Shown: one piece after another, positions 32,801-45,052 of the stretch | Position numbering within the stretch: position 1 is the stretch's first letter | Layout of the letters: each line of letters starts with the position of its first letter | Source: Lactifluus volemus | Lineage: Eukaryota; Basidiomycota; Agaricomycetes; Russulales; Russulaceae | NCBI GenBank assembly: GCA_022376515.1 | Contig: WTXI01000092.1 | Location: forward strand, 62,001 to 126,000 | Length of the DNA stretch: 64,000 nucleotides | Reading direction: 5' to 3' | The notes under the pieces: model-generated | Told to the model about the DNA's origin: nothing | The model's database searches: none | Seen by the model: the letters and a program-made list of their open reading frames with translations, nothing else | Translations under genes and position numbers: made by a program

Positions 32801-35446
32801 ATGTCCGAACTCGTCTCGTCTGAGCCGATTCCCTTCATCCCCGATAACCTGACGATCCCACAGTTCTTCTTCGATACGGACCATGTATTGAGAGCCACCC
32901 GCCCTCAAGGGGTCCCTTTCTTCATCGAGGACGCTACTGGTAGAGCCGTTGATTCGCGCGAGGTGAGCCATGCCCAGTCTTCCATGAATTGGCGCGAACT
33001 CTCCACAGGCTCGCAAACGAGTTGATGGTCTCGCAAATGGCTTGAGTCGCAAGTGGGATATAAGTGAGTGTCGGCTGAGATTAGCGCTAACACCTGGATG
33101 ACTTACGATCATCTCCAGAGGAGGATGAGGTCGGTACGTATTCTATTTGTTTCCATCCACGTCTGCCTGATGGCCTCTAGTGTGTCTCTACTCTCCTAAC
33201 CACGTGGGTGAGCACATCTCCTATATTCATGCGACCAATCGCCAATATATTCTTAATAGACTATGCGGTCGTATTCTGGGCGCTACACAGGCTCGGCGCT
33301 ATCTCTACGTATGTGCGGCATGCTCTGTCACCTGACTTCACGTTTTATCGTGCAACTAGAAATTCAAACCCGGCATATACAGTTGATGAACTTGTTCATC
33401 ATCTTAGGCTTACTAGGACTACCACTATCATCGTCCATACCCAGTTCTTGCAGAATGCAGCGCAGGCCTGTAAAGAGGTCGGTCTTCCCCCGGAGCGGAT
33501 CGTAATCATAGATCAAACTACATTCGATGCTCCTCACATAACTGTTGAGCAACTTATCCATGACGGTTTGAGCCATAACGCGAACTTCGTCGAGCGTAAA
33601 CTTGGCGAAGGTGAAGCAAAGACTAAGATTGCTTTCCTTTGTCTCTCGAGTGGCACAACTGGTCCCCCAAAGGTAGCGCCTCAAATTCTTTAGAACTTCA
33701 CAAGCTAAAGGGTGATTCCTAGGCGGTTGCGATTCCCCACTACTCGGTGATTGCGAACACACTTCAGATTCGGGCGCACAATTACGCAGTGGAGATGAAA
33801 GAGAGGATACCTCAAGACAAGTGGAGGTTCCGGCCGGGCGATATCATCACAGGCTGTGCGTCTTCCTTCTCTCTTTACGCCGCATGTCTCATGTTATCTA
33901 CGTCCGTCAGTTCTACCATTCTTCCGTGAGCGTCCCTATACATGTATCCATTCCGCATCTATTCTGATATGGGTTACCAGACACGTTTGGTATAATTCTG
34001 AATGTAGGCTGTCCCATGGATTGAGCTTCAAAGTTGTTTCGATTCGCTAACTGTAATAATCGTAACCTAGGTTCATGTCATGTTGTACTCTGGCGTTAGT
34101 CTTCCTTTCTTTTCAAGGGCGAACGTTTCAATGCTGACCCACTTGTAGATGGCGGTTGTCATTATTCCCAAGTTTGGCTGGCCTAGCTTCTTAGAAAGCG
34201 TGAGACGCCATAAGATCACTCACCTTCTGTTGGTTTTCTAGTTTTCTTTCCTTGAATATTTACCTAAATAGATCTTGTAAGGGTTGTTCCGCCTATGGTC
34301 GTCCTGCTTTGCAAAGTACGTATCTCATCTTGAAGTGAGAGACAGGCGTATCATACACATCAACAGCATCCTGCGACTAAGGACTACGAAGCGGAACTGA
34401 AGAATATTCGTTTCTGCTTCAGTGGAGCCGCGCCTCTTTCCCCCGAGTTAGCCAATCAGCTCATTAACGTCCTACCCAATGCAAGCGTCGGACAAGGATA
34501 CGGTTTGTCAAACCCTGCCAATCTGTGCATCTAGTGCTCAACCAAATCCATGTCAGGCATGACGGAAACCGCCACTGCGGTTACCATGACCCCTGCACTC
34601 GAGAAGGTCGGAAAGCCAGGCAGTGCTGGCGTTGCAGTTCCCGGTGTTAGATTACGGATCGTCAAGGAAGATGGCTCGCTTGCGAAGCCCGGCGAACGAG
34701 GTGAACTTATTGTCAAGAGCCCATCCAATGCGCTCCGATACTGGGAAAATCCGAAGGCGTAAGTGCCTCACATGTGTTACTTTACAACGTGGCGTAACAA
34801 GTTGTGCACAGAACTGCGGAGACATTCCTGGAAGACGGGTGAGTGAGCACAGTAGCGGAGATCGACGACTTCGCTGACACTGACACCTCGAATTTGTAGA
34901 TGGATCCGCACTGGTGATGAGGTGGAGTTTGATTCCGAGGGCAACATCTACGTCGTCGACCGTCTCAAGGTGGTGTGGCCTCGTCATGAGAAGGATCGAC
35001 TCTGATTATTCCCGTGTCTATAGGAATTGATAAAGGTCTGCGGCTTCCAAGTTTCCCCTGCGGAACTAGAGGGGCACCTTCTAAGTCACCCCGACGTCGC
35101 CGATGTATGCGTTGTCCCGGTATTGGACGATTTCAGTGGCGAGTTGCCACTCGCATACATCGTGTTACACCCGCAGGCCGCAGTGTGCGCTTCTTCGAGC
35201 ATAGACCGAGCGGAAGAGATCAAGACAGAGCTCTCCAAGGTGAGACTTACTGTGAACCACTCCACAGCAGCGTTTTGACTATTGCCGTAGTACGTATCCG
35301 ATGTGAAGGCCCAGTACAAGTGGTTGAAAGGTGGCATCGAATTCATCGATGCCATTCCTAAGAACCCTAGTGGGAAGTTACTCCGCCGTGTACTCCGCGA
35401 GAAGGCGAGGGCCGACCGCGCTGCTACTGAGAAGGTGATGGCGTAG
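32801..35446 (+). CDS. 4-coumarate-CoA-ligase-like acyl-CoA synthetase 1
   Basis: An adenylate-forming enzyme (ANL family) expected to activate a carboxylic acid with ATP and load it on CoA; the substrate is unknown. About 14 short exons can be joined. Exon 1 (32801-32962) reads [16 protein letters not shown]. Then come [20 protein letters not shown], the P-loop-like [21 protein letters not shown] across an intron, [10 protein letters not shown] and [18 protein letters not shown]. The C-terminal lysine motif is [12 protein letters not shown]. One intron, at about 33853, begins with GC rather than GT where the paralogue has gtaagc; it joins DIIT to VLPFF. Without that splice the frame stops. 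The C-terminus ends EKVMA and has no peroxisomal signal. Its 5' half is the source, or sister, of the array relics. Confidence 0.85.
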
Positions 35447-35775
35447 GCTTTAGCGTCCTGGTCGCAGCCGTATTTTTACCTTTTGGTAGTTGATACAGGA
35501 ATTATAACTCATAGAATCGTATCTGTACCTGTAACGGTAATCAGCCAATTAATAGTCCAAAAAATCGCGCGACGACGGCAGGGTGAGAAATCTGTGGAGA
35601 CTTCTCTAAGCGGCCCCAATCTATGATTCTTCCTCCCGAATCCTCCATGAAGTGGCGAGGGGATTCCATCTCAGACATGCGCGCATGTGCGGAGTTGGAT
35701 GTCCACCACCTTAGTCATTAACACTTCAGTTTGTGGCCCCTGTCCCCTCCGTACGTGGCCACGTTGCTTGCTGCC
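35447..35775. other. Intergenic region, nothing recognised
   Basis: About 330 bases between ligase 1 and the DUF2235 gene. No exon, repeat or clear TATA box was seen. Confidence 0.35.
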
Positions 35776-37316
35776 ATGCAAAGCGCAAACCCCGACAATC
35801 CTCGAAAACTTATTTTGTGCTTTGATGGCTTAACTGAAGATGTGCGTGCTTACACTCACTGGAACGGGTATAGTACACTTTTAAAACATTGAACAGCAAT
35901 CAAACATCTTCAAATTGTCCACACTTTTTAAGCAGACCGATCAGCAGTTGTGCTACTATCAAGTGAGCAAACTTTTTCTCATTGAACTCTGTCTTTATGT
36001 TTCACAGACAGGATATGGGACATGCTCTGAGTTCGCGTCCGAGTCTGAGTCAAGCATAATCTCCCCACTCCTTAAGTTGGTTGCAGACAGATTGGACAAG
36101 GGCTTCGACTGCTACTTTCATTTGCACCTCTTGGATGGTTATAAGTTCCTTGTGCAAAACTACCGCACTGGGGACAAAATTTTGTTATTTGGTACATTTT
36201 GATACACTCAGGCTTTTGGCTCCAAGAAATTCACACATTAGCAGGTTTCTCTCGTGGTGCTTATGTTGCCCGAGCTTTAGCAGGATTGTTGTTCAAGGTC
36301 TTTTCTGGTCCATGCCACACATTGAACCCCGCTGTTAAATATTCCCAACACAGATTGGCTTACTCAAAGCGCACAATGTCAAGCATATTCCCCTTGCATA
36401 TGAACTGTACAAATCCAGAAATAATTTAGTGATTGCAACGGCATTCAAGATGAGTTTCTGTGATCCGGTGGCTATTGACTTCATTGGAGTCTGGTAAGCA
36501 TCACTGGCAGGTGTTCTTCCATGGATTGCACAGTGAAGTTGCTAAGATCTAATTTGATTGATTAACCCAGGGAGACAGTCAGAAGCATTGGGGTTGATGC
36601 CATGCTGGGCGAAACTTTGCCATTTGCAGATGGAAATGTAATGATTCGAGTGTTTAGACAGGCTTTAGCTCTTGATGAAGTGAGTGTCTGGCATTTCCCT
36701 AATTGATAGGGTGAAATGTGTCCCTTTCTGCTGACATCCATTCTGATTTTTGCCTTGTAGCATTGTATTAACTGGAAGTCTCCAACTCTGAATCACCTAA
36801 CTCCCCTCTTCTTTGATCAGCAAAAAATTGCCAGTGAGAAATGGATTGAGGAACAGGCTAGTCTATATTCAGAGCAGAATCATAGATTGGTTCATGCCAG
36901 GACAGGTGAAAGTCTTGTTACAGATGTGAAGGAGGTGTGGTTTGTTGGGACCCATGTTGGTCTGTCTACTGCAATTCTTCCACCTGTTGTGTATGCTAAT
37001 GATAGTAGATGTGGGTGGAGGTCCAATGCACCACAATTGTAGCCATGTCCTGTCCAACATTTCACTCCGTTGGATGATACGGGAGCTTGTGGTGGCAGGT
37101 TACCATGATCTGTTCCGAACAGGGACAAAAAGTGTCCAACCAAGAATCCATATCCCACCAGCCACGATCACGGTGCAAAGTAATCACACAGACACACTGA
37201 ATGATTACGCAGGCACACTGGACACCGATGACCTCAGGCAGAATATGAACATTAACTTTGACAAGTGGGTTCCAATCCTCTTGAAGAGAGCTCTGAGTGT
37301 CGTTGACCATGCATAA
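35776..37316 (+). CDS. DUF2235 / Tle1-like alpha-beta hydrolase
   Basis: Fungal member of the DUF2235 family, which includes the catalytic domain of bacterial Tle1 phospholipases. Several short exons join in frame. Exon 1 (from 35776) reads KLILCFDGLTED; then SNIFKLSTLF, the nucleophile motif LFGFSRGAYVARALAG (GxSxG) joined across an intron, and AIDFIGVWETVRSIG carrying the probable acid. FRQALALDEH and VWFVGTHVDVGGG follow. The family usually has FDGT at the start, but here it is FDGL. The protein ends soon after the VGGG region (RALSVVDHA), so it is on the short side for the family. It sits between two acyl-CoA ligases. A phospholipase-like role is family knowledge only. Confidence 0.75.
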
Positions 37317-38566
37317 CAGCCCCCAATGTCGTAACAGACGATCCACACAACACAATCCCATGTTCCATAGGAGCGTTTCAACCTACATGGGAAAACACCC
37401 ATCGTATAAACCTAGGGCGACATTTGTTCGAGGCACGGAGCGTTACGTCTTTTGAACACTTTAACCTCACTTGGACCACGACCACTTTACGATATCGCTT
37501 TTATTCCATCGTGGACATTTCCCTTTCCTTCGATAGTTAGCTTCAAGTTGGTGGGCATCGCTGCACACTTGATCGCCACGCTGCGCAGCATTATCGTGAA
37601 CGCCTGCTCCTGAATCGTTTTTCGTCTCAGCTCATTTATTTTTTCTCCTTTTAGCCCTATTCGTAGTGTACATTCAAGGCAACGGACTCGAGAATAAATT
37701 TGCGCTGAGTAAAGAAGTGTGTTCAGGCTGTCTGCTCGTCGTCATCATCGCCCACCACGATTGAGTTCTTGTTGGGTACGGTTAAAGTAGGTCAATTCTC
37801 GGCGTGCACTGGGAAAGTCCAGCCTGAGTAAGTTCACGTCGCGTGACGGTACCAGCTGCGAGAACTTGCGTACAAAGCTCACTTCTTGCCAAAAGTTATG
37901 AAAAAAAAAAGGCACGACGCATGGCACAGTTCAAGAGAGGCGGACAGTGTGAGTTCAATATAGGCGTAGCGCAAAGCTTGAAGCTTAACGTCGTGCTACC
38001 TGGTGCGAGGCAACACAGCCCAGGGCCCAAGTCATAGAGAATTGATCGTGGCGCGGGGAGACACATTATCAGGACCGCAAAAAGGATTTGAGGTTGTAAG
38101 CCTGGTGGCCAAAGGTCATGGATAATCGTGGCATCACTAGAGCTGAGGAGGGGAAAAGCATAAGGCCGAGACGAGCGAAAGAAGGAAGATATTTCTGCGG
38201 ACAGCGGTCATGTTGATGGTCACAGCCTACGCAGCTCCCATTCTCGTTACTGCCGCCGTGCCAGGAGGGCCGGAGCCTACGATAATGCCCTGTGTAACAT
38301 TACAAAACTTACGCTAGAAGTCCTATGTTCGACTCGGACAAACCCATTGACCCGACCCATCTCTTGCGCTTACTTGCCCACACATCGCAATATCGATGAA
38401 CAGTTTCAGTTACTACATAATGACCGGGACATCGACCTAATTTGTCAGTGAATGGAGGAGGAGCGTGAAGAGGCGTTCTATCTTCCTAGGCCTTCCTCTT
38501 TGGGTGTCAGACCCCTCATTACTAAGCGTCTGCCAGTAGCGATCGCATTCTCCTGGGTTCAAAGCC
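37317..38566. other. Intergenic region before med7
   Basis: About 1.25 kb with only short unsupported open frames. An A run lies at about 37900. No gene, tRNA or element was recognised. Confidence 0.35.
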
Positions 38567-39680
38567 ATGGAAGACGAGCAGGAGGCCGAGCTGCGCAACC
38601 CGTTTCCTTCACCCCCTTCCCACTACACCAACTATACTGCACACAACCTGAAACTCTTGTCTCTACTTAGGGAACGCTCAGAGGATCAAAATATTTCGGA
38701 ACAAGTGCAAAATGACATCCTCTCTGATCAATCTGATGTGCCAGAGTGGTCTCTTACCTCCTTGGAGAAACCACGGGTGGACTGGATACAGGAGGAGGGG
38801 TATTACAATGTATTTGGTGATACGTGGTTTGTACGCCCTCCTCTACGCCTCGTGGTAAATGACATACATGATCCACATGAATAGCTTAAAGAGACCTTCC
38901 CCTCCCTTGGAGAGGTAGGCGGTCACCAGCTGTACCCAGAGGATCCCGCAGCCGGTATGGTGCTGTTGGGCCTTTCCCCACCCCGTTCAGATCTCACCTT
39001 CAGCGTCCAAAATAGATCGCCGGCCCGCACTGTTGTCCATTCTGAAGTCTATGCTCGTCACATATTCCTCCTTTCTAAGCGCACTTCTCGCTCCACCGCC
39101 TAGTGCGAGGTCGACGGGACCCCCAGAGTGGGAACGCCAGGTGGAGTGGATCACAACCCTCGCACAAAACGTCATGGCTGCCGCGAACGACCTGCGGCCG
39201 GTTCAGGTTCGTCCGCCTCGCCCAGCGATGTCTGCGCGCGTAACGCTTCTCTCAATGTTCATCAGGCACGTGCGAGCCTCGAGCTCATGATGAAACATCA
39301 ACTGGAACTCCGTAGAGAAGAGACCAGAGCCATCCATGAGTTTGTGCCATCTTTCTTCGAAGGTTTGGTCTAAGTGAGGCACGCAGGAAGTGTGATTTGT
39401 TAGAGGCCCAGCTCGCGCAGCTGCAGGAAATGGCTAAACAGAAATCGGGGCAGCAATTGGACCAGGTATTTTTCTTCTTCTCTAAATTATGTTCGAAAAC
39501 GTTTAACTGTGAGACTTTTCATGGCCAGCGCGCAGATGAAGGGCACGTGCCAATAGCCGAAGTACGTACAATTCGAAATTTCTGGAAACTGACGTCTTAC
39601 CGTTATCCTGCCCACTACAGACGGCACCGTTTCCTTTGGTGCCTGTGGACGATGTCGCTCGATGGGCTGAAGAACTATAA
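38567..39680 (+). CDS. med7: Mediator complex subunit 7
   Basis: Subunit of the middle module of Mediator, the nuclear co-activator that links transcription factors to RNA polymerase II. The ATG at 38567 gives MEDEQEAELRN, then the family hallmark PFPSPPSHYTNYTAHNL. Next come LEKPRVDWIQEEGYYNVFGD, LKETFPSLGEVGGHQLYP after the first intron, and DRRPALLSILKSML. EWITTLAQNVMAAANDLRP is followed by a coiled-coil helix (LELMMKHQLELRREETRAIHEKC, across two introns). The last exons give HVPIAETAPFPLVP and WAEEL. Seven exons join in frame. Its length is typical of fungal Med7. Confidence 0.93.
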
Positions 39681-39839
39681 GAACTGGCCGTAATTTCCTG
39701 TGTAGAGCTTTCATACTTGTACAAACTCTGGGAGTCCCGTGGTTTCGTATGACCAATTAAGGAAAGTAGGGGACAAACGGGTTTCGGGGTCCGAGTTTGC
39801 CAATTCCACCGTTAGCCTCAACGTCACGCAAAGAAAGAA

Positions 39840-40549
39840 ATGGCTCTACGACGAAGGATAGGCATCAGCACTGCGACAACTGAGGCGGCTCGCCGTCAGC
39901 TTATGCAGCCGGTGCCGTGCTGGGAGAAGGTCTGGGTAGTACCTGAGAAAGCTGCGCCAGGATCTACACTTAAAGTCCTCAAGTGGGTCAAGACGGACAA
40001 AGTACAGGTGCGTATGAAAAATTAATTGGGATAGACATACGTCTAACTTTGCGATGGTGACAGCAATTCAGCGATGATGAAGGAGACGTCAATGAACCGC
40101 TTGCTCCCCTCCCTGATGAGCCCGAGGTGGTGGAGGGTGACGAGGACGTGGAGCAAGAAGACCCTGCGCAGTCCGTTCCACCAGAAGGGATTTCCCGGGA
40201 CACGTCTGAGCCAATCCTTCCGAAGGAAGAGCTACCCTCAAAAGTTTCTTCACCGAAACCTCACCCATTATCTATATCATTCCAACCGACTCTTCCTTCC
40301 GAACAGGACGACGATGGCCTTGGCGGTGCGTTGCAGGGTCTGGACGACCTTAGTGACCCAGTCAATGTCGTTGATCCACTGGACCCAACTGTAACGGGTC
40401 TGCTGGACTTGACGCAACTAGGAGCCGATGAAACGGCTTTTGAGGGCGCTGGTGATCTGACGCAAATAGAGCCGACGGATAGCATTCTCGGGGCAAACAT
40501 TCTCGATGCGGGGATAACGGACGATCCGTTTGTGATGCAACCGTCGTAA
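39840..40549 (+). CDS. Acidic protein with a BCL7-like N-terminal motif
   Basis: Two exons (39840 to about 40008, and about 40065-40549) joined at VQ/QFSDDEGD give about 215 residues. The N-terminus has CWEKVWVVPEKAAPGSTLKV followed by LKWVKTDK. That pattern (W-E-K-x-W-V, then L-x-x-x-K-W-V) is like the short conserved block at the start of animal BCL7 proteins, which belong to SWI/SNF remodelling complexes. The rest is acidic and Pro-rich (DEPEVVEGDEDVEQEDP) with a Leu/Asp-rich tail, also similar in character to BCL7. The resemblance is short and was not checked by search. It may equally be a fungus-specific protein. Confidence 0.5.
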
Positions 40550-40987
40550 CGATCGTGTGATTCATTTTACTCTTTCCGCCGTCTTTCCGCCGTATCATTG
40601 TTTTTGTATTGCCTAAAATATGGTTTGTGACCCCTAATACGAGTCGCTGTACGGAGCAGAACTTTGAAAACAGCTATCAACACCTCCCTACTGGTACTCT
40701 AAACAGTTCTGTGCTTATTGTTCTTGCTCGTTCAATTGGTACTCTGGTACCTCGACCTGAGAGCTGTCCTTTTGATCGCCATGACGTGAACAAGGCGTCA
40801 AGTGATGAACCATCCTTCATTCGTCCAAAGTCATGCCATACTGTTTATGTAGCAACTATACATTCCCTAAGTTCCGATAACCCCTTGTCCTGTCACTACG
40901 CGAGGGTTCGACTATCGGAACTTGGGAATTCCCGTCACCCCTCGTCTATTTACTTTCCTTCGTCGTCCTCCTTCTCATCCATCCACT
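40550..40987. other. Promoter region of ligase 2
   Basis: About 440 bases. It contains the 3' end of the preceding gene and a pyrimidine-rich stretch just before the ligase 2 ATG (ttcgtcgtcctccttctc), typical of fungal leaders. No TATA box comparable to that of ligase 1 was seen. Confidence 0.35.
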
Positions 40988-43644
40988 ATGACTGAGTTTA
41001 TATCATCTGGCGGTCCTCTCCCTCACATCCCAGACAATCTCACCCTGACCCAGTTCATTCTCGACTCGACTCATGAGTACAGACCAGTTCGTCCTCAAGG
41101 CGTGCCTTGGCTGATCGAGGATGCGACGGGACGCAAGATTGGCCTTGAAGAGGTGACGATAACATTCCTTGTACAACGATTGTTCGCTAACTATACCCTG
41201 CGAAGATCAAACCTCGAGTCTCTGGGTTGGCAAATGCATTGAGCTTGAAATGGGGCATACGTACGTCTTTTTTCCTGTTCCAAACGCCGCCCGCTCCCGA
41301 CCTCAGTTCAATTCAGGTGAAAACGACGTTGGTATGTAAAAATTAACTGTACATGGCACGCACGCGCTTACAACTCCGTGCAGTGTGTATCTTCAGCCCA
41401 AACCATGTTGGTGTGTCCAGCTGTCGAGACCTCCCCCAAACAGTCTACTCATAGTGCAAACTAGATTACCCCACGGTCATCTGGGCTGTTCATAGGCTGG
41501 GCGCTATTGTGACGTTCGTAGTACATTTGTCACTCTTTCGTAGTGTCGTTCCTTGACGTGGTTTCTCACCAGCGGCGCAAATCCATTGTACACCCCTGAA
41601 GAACTTACCTATCAGATTTCCGCGGCAAAAGCGACTGTTCTTGTTGTTCATCCGGATGCATTGAAATGTGCCCTCGCAGCGGCAGAAAAAGCCGGCATAC
41701 CGTTTGACCGCGTTATTCCCCTTGATACCTTCCACGGACAGCGGCAACACGCTGTCGCACCTGATTTGCATGAGCTGATAGTGTATGGGCTCGCTCACAA
41801 ACCCAATTTTGTGGAAAGGCGACTTAATCCTGGTGAAGGGAAGACAAAGGTTGCATTTTTAAGCTTCTCCAGCGGCACAACCGGAAAGCCAAAGGTGCGT
41901 AACGATTTCCGTGATAATATAAGCCTAATAGGCCTGTCAGGCGGTAGAGATATCTCACTATGCACCTATCGCAAACATGATTCAAATGGCCACTTGGTGG
42001 AACATTAATGACGATAGCGTCCCAAGCGAGGTTAGGCGGGTTCGGGCAGGAGACGTTGCCTTAGCTGGTAAGCACACACTTTTCCCTAAGGAAGCAGGTG
42101 GATCTAATGCGTTGCAGTGCTACCCTTTTTTCGTGAGTGATATATCATGTTGATACGGTCAAGTCGGGATCGTTGACGATCGACATCAGACATTTACGGT
42201 CTCGTCGTCAATGTGAGATCTGTTTCGATAAGCAGTTGATGCTGGTCGCTGATTAAAGTGTCTAGTTGCACTTCTTCCTGTTTTGCGGGGTACGTGGCAT
42301 GGACTTGGTAACATCATTTTCGTTGATAAACCTCTAGATGAGCATCGTCGTTGTTCCCAAATTTGACTTTATCAAGTTTTTGGAGAGTGTCCAGCGACAC
42401 CGAGCTACGCATCTATTGTACGGTTCCCTCCTTCCTTAGCTCCCTTGCCTAAGCAAAAGTATTTCGATACAGGGTTGTTCCTCCTATGGTCATATTGTTT
42501 TGCAAGGTTTGATGATTTTTTGTCTATTTTCCCAATCATAGCTCGTCGCTCAACCCACGTTTCAGCACCCTGCGACAAAAAAGTATGACCTTAGTCATGT
42601 TCGCCTGTTGTTCTCCGGTGCTGCTCCGCTTTCTGCCGCATTGAACGAGGCTATCACAAGAATTATGCCACAGGCGCATGTTGGACAGGGCTATGGTTTG
42701 TTCTCTGGATCATAACCTCTCGCTCGAGGCTAAACTCTCCTCTAGGTATGACAGAGACCTCAACGTCCGTTTCCATGGCTCCTTTGTCGCAGAAGGTCGG
42801 CACTTTTGGCAGCGCTGGCCAACTGATACCAGGGGTGCGAGCGCGCGTCGTCAAAGTAGACGGGACGCTGGCAAAGGCCGGAGAACCTGGGGAACTTGTA
42901 ATTAAGACCCCTTCATTGGCCCTGCGCTATCTGAATGATGAAAAGGCGTAAGTGACCGGCTTTCTTCGTCACATTTCGTTATACTTACCGCGTTTGATGT
43001 CGCCGTAGTACCGCTGAGACCTTTGTCGGCGATGGGTACACTTTTTGGACTTATAGATGAAGGGGCGTGCTAAAGTCGCTCTGCAGATGGATACGGACAG
43101 GAGACGAAGTCATCATAGACAAGAATAATGACATGTTCATCGTTGATAGACTCAAGGTAACTCTCTCGTGCTTGGCCTTCTGTAAAGTCACGCTACACAG
43201 GTACTTTTAGGAGTTTTTGAAGGTTCGCGGCTTTCAAGTCGCTCCTGCTGAGCTCGAGGGCCATCTCCTAGAGCACCCCGACATCACAGATACCTGTGTG
43301 GTCGGCCTGTCTGACGAGTATAGTGGAGAGGTTCCGCTGGCTTTCGTGGTTCTCTCTGCAAGCGCGGCTAAGAGGGCATCACAAAGTGAGGCAGAAACGG
43401 CAAAGATTAAGGACTCCATTTTGAAGGTACGCTGGTCTCACAAGATATAAAGCCATGGTTGAGGTCTCATTCTTCGTGAATCTAGCACGTTGCCGATAAA
43501 AAGGCTCCTTATAAGAGGTTGGCTGGCGGAGTGGAGTTTATCGATGCCATTCCAAAGAACCCGAGTGGAAAGTTGCTAAGACGAGTCCTTCGTGAAAAGG
43601 CTAGTATGAGGCAGAAACAGCGCTGTGCCAAAGCACGGTTGTAA
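40988..43644 (+). CDS. 4-coumarate-CoA-ligase-like acyl-CoA synthetase 2, with a possible peroxisomal signal
   Basis: Paralogue of the 32801 gene with the same multi-exon layout. It reads [37 protein letters not shown] and [12 protein letters not shown] (AMP-binding loop). The intron that starts with GC in ligase 1 here has gtaagc, and LPFFHIYGLVVNLHFFLF follows. Further motifs are [31 protein letters not shown] and [12 protein letters not shown]. The protein ends CAKARL; the ARL tripeptide fits a type 1 peroxisomal targeting signal, which ligase 1 lacks. A peroxisomal fatty or aromatic acid activating role is plausible but inferred. It has no truncated copies in the array, unlike ligase 1. 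Confidence 0.88.
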
Positions 43645-43754
43645 ATACATTTTTTGTTTCGTCCTTTGTGACGTAGCACTCCAATTGGTTAAATCATTTG
43701 CTGACATAATGTACGACTACGCGTAAACTGCTCTGTTTCTTGTCAATTGCGCTC

Positions 43755-44772
43755 ATGGTGAGGCGAATCGCTTCTCAGGTCCACAAACAAGCCTCTCGCC
43801 TCACACGTTCAGGTTTTATCAAAAATCTGCCTGCGTGGTACCAAGCTGTTCTCGACCACCCACCGCTCCCACTTCCTCCACGAGAACCACCGTCACGGAC
43901 GTCCTACGACACCAAACCTCCAAAACAAACTCTCGCAGCTGCACCAAAAAAGGCGCAGGGGCCTCATCGTCCGCTACCGGTCAGCTACGTAGAAGACGAG
44001 ATCCGACGCCAGTTCTTCCGGGACCATCCTTTCGAGTCCTTTCGACCGCGTACCATTACAGAAGCTGGGACCATCGAGGAAGAACATCCCGTCCGAGGAT
44101 TACAATGGACGCGCCTGTTTCAACGGAGCCGTAATCCCTCCTCCGAAGAGTGCGTTTTTTTATTACTCATTTCGTTTTTTCTGATAATTGATAACATTAC
44201 ACACACCTTCTGAAAACGTACAAATAACCCCCATCGACCAAACAACTGATCACAGTGCAGTACAATTCGCCTTGAACCTTCACGAAGCGCACGGTCTCAC
44301 GCTCAGCGACGCATACGCGACGTCTATAGCTCAATTCCGCACTCTACGCGCTGTGCAACAAGTCTCGACGCGCTTTGCGGCTCTCGGTGCTACCGCGTTT
44401 GGTGCGCGCTTTGGGCCTTCCGAGACGACGCGCGGGCACGAGGCGGAGAATAGGATGCTTGAGGCGAACGAGCTTCGGACCGAGCGGTTGGACGATAGCG
44501 CGAGGCTGGATAGGCGGAGGTGGCGTATGGTCCCCCTGGGCAGCCGAGTAGTAGGAGACGATGCGACGGCCAGTGGTCCAGGGGAGGATGATGCTGCTGA
44601 CAGGAACGCGTGGAGTCGCGGAGAGGAGTATGTGCGGCTATGGAAAGAGGGCGTGCGGCCGGATTATTCTCCCGCGTTGACGGAGCCAATCTCCCCACTG
44701 TCCAAGTTTGACCTGGCGGCTTCTGCTGATTTTATGGGCACTCGCAATCGAGGTCCGACTGTTCGTCCTTAG
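43755..44772 (+). CDS. rsm25: Mitochondrial ribosomal small-subunit protein mS23 (Rsm25-like)
   Basis: Two exons (43755-44149 and 44256-44772) give about 303 residues. The N-terminus is basic (MVRRIASQVHKQASRLTRSG), suiting mitochondrial import, and is followed by PAWYQAVLDHPP. The hallmark YVEDEIRRQFFRDHPFE corresponds to the conserved block of yeast Rsm25. After the intron comes AVQFALNLHEAHGLTLSDAY and a helix with AQFRTLRAVQQ. The C-terminal extension (from about residue 215) is longer than in yeast. It is part of the mitochondrial 37S subunit. Confidence 0.85.
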
Positions 44773-45052
44773 GTCGTAGTAGCTACGTCTGCTATTCCTT
44801 CCTTCGGCCCACTTTATGCGCATATAATCACGCCTTCACAACTTCTGCGGGTGTACATGACTATGATTTTTGCTAATTGAACCTAGTACATGTTAGGTGC
44901 TTGACTCGTCTACGATGAGTTCTGAAGTCGGATGGATGGTACGTGGTATGGCTGGATGCCAGACGTGAATACTTTGAGCGGGGGTGGTAAGTATGCGACG
45001 AGATAGATGCTGGCCAGGGAGAAACCCAGGTCAGGGGTAGTAAGGAATATGC

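Noticed and set aside
32786..33112. Reverse-strand open frame of 108 codons that recurs in the ligase relics
   Set aside because: It is the complement of ligase exon 1 and the first introns. Its recurrence follows from duplication of the ligase, not from coding.
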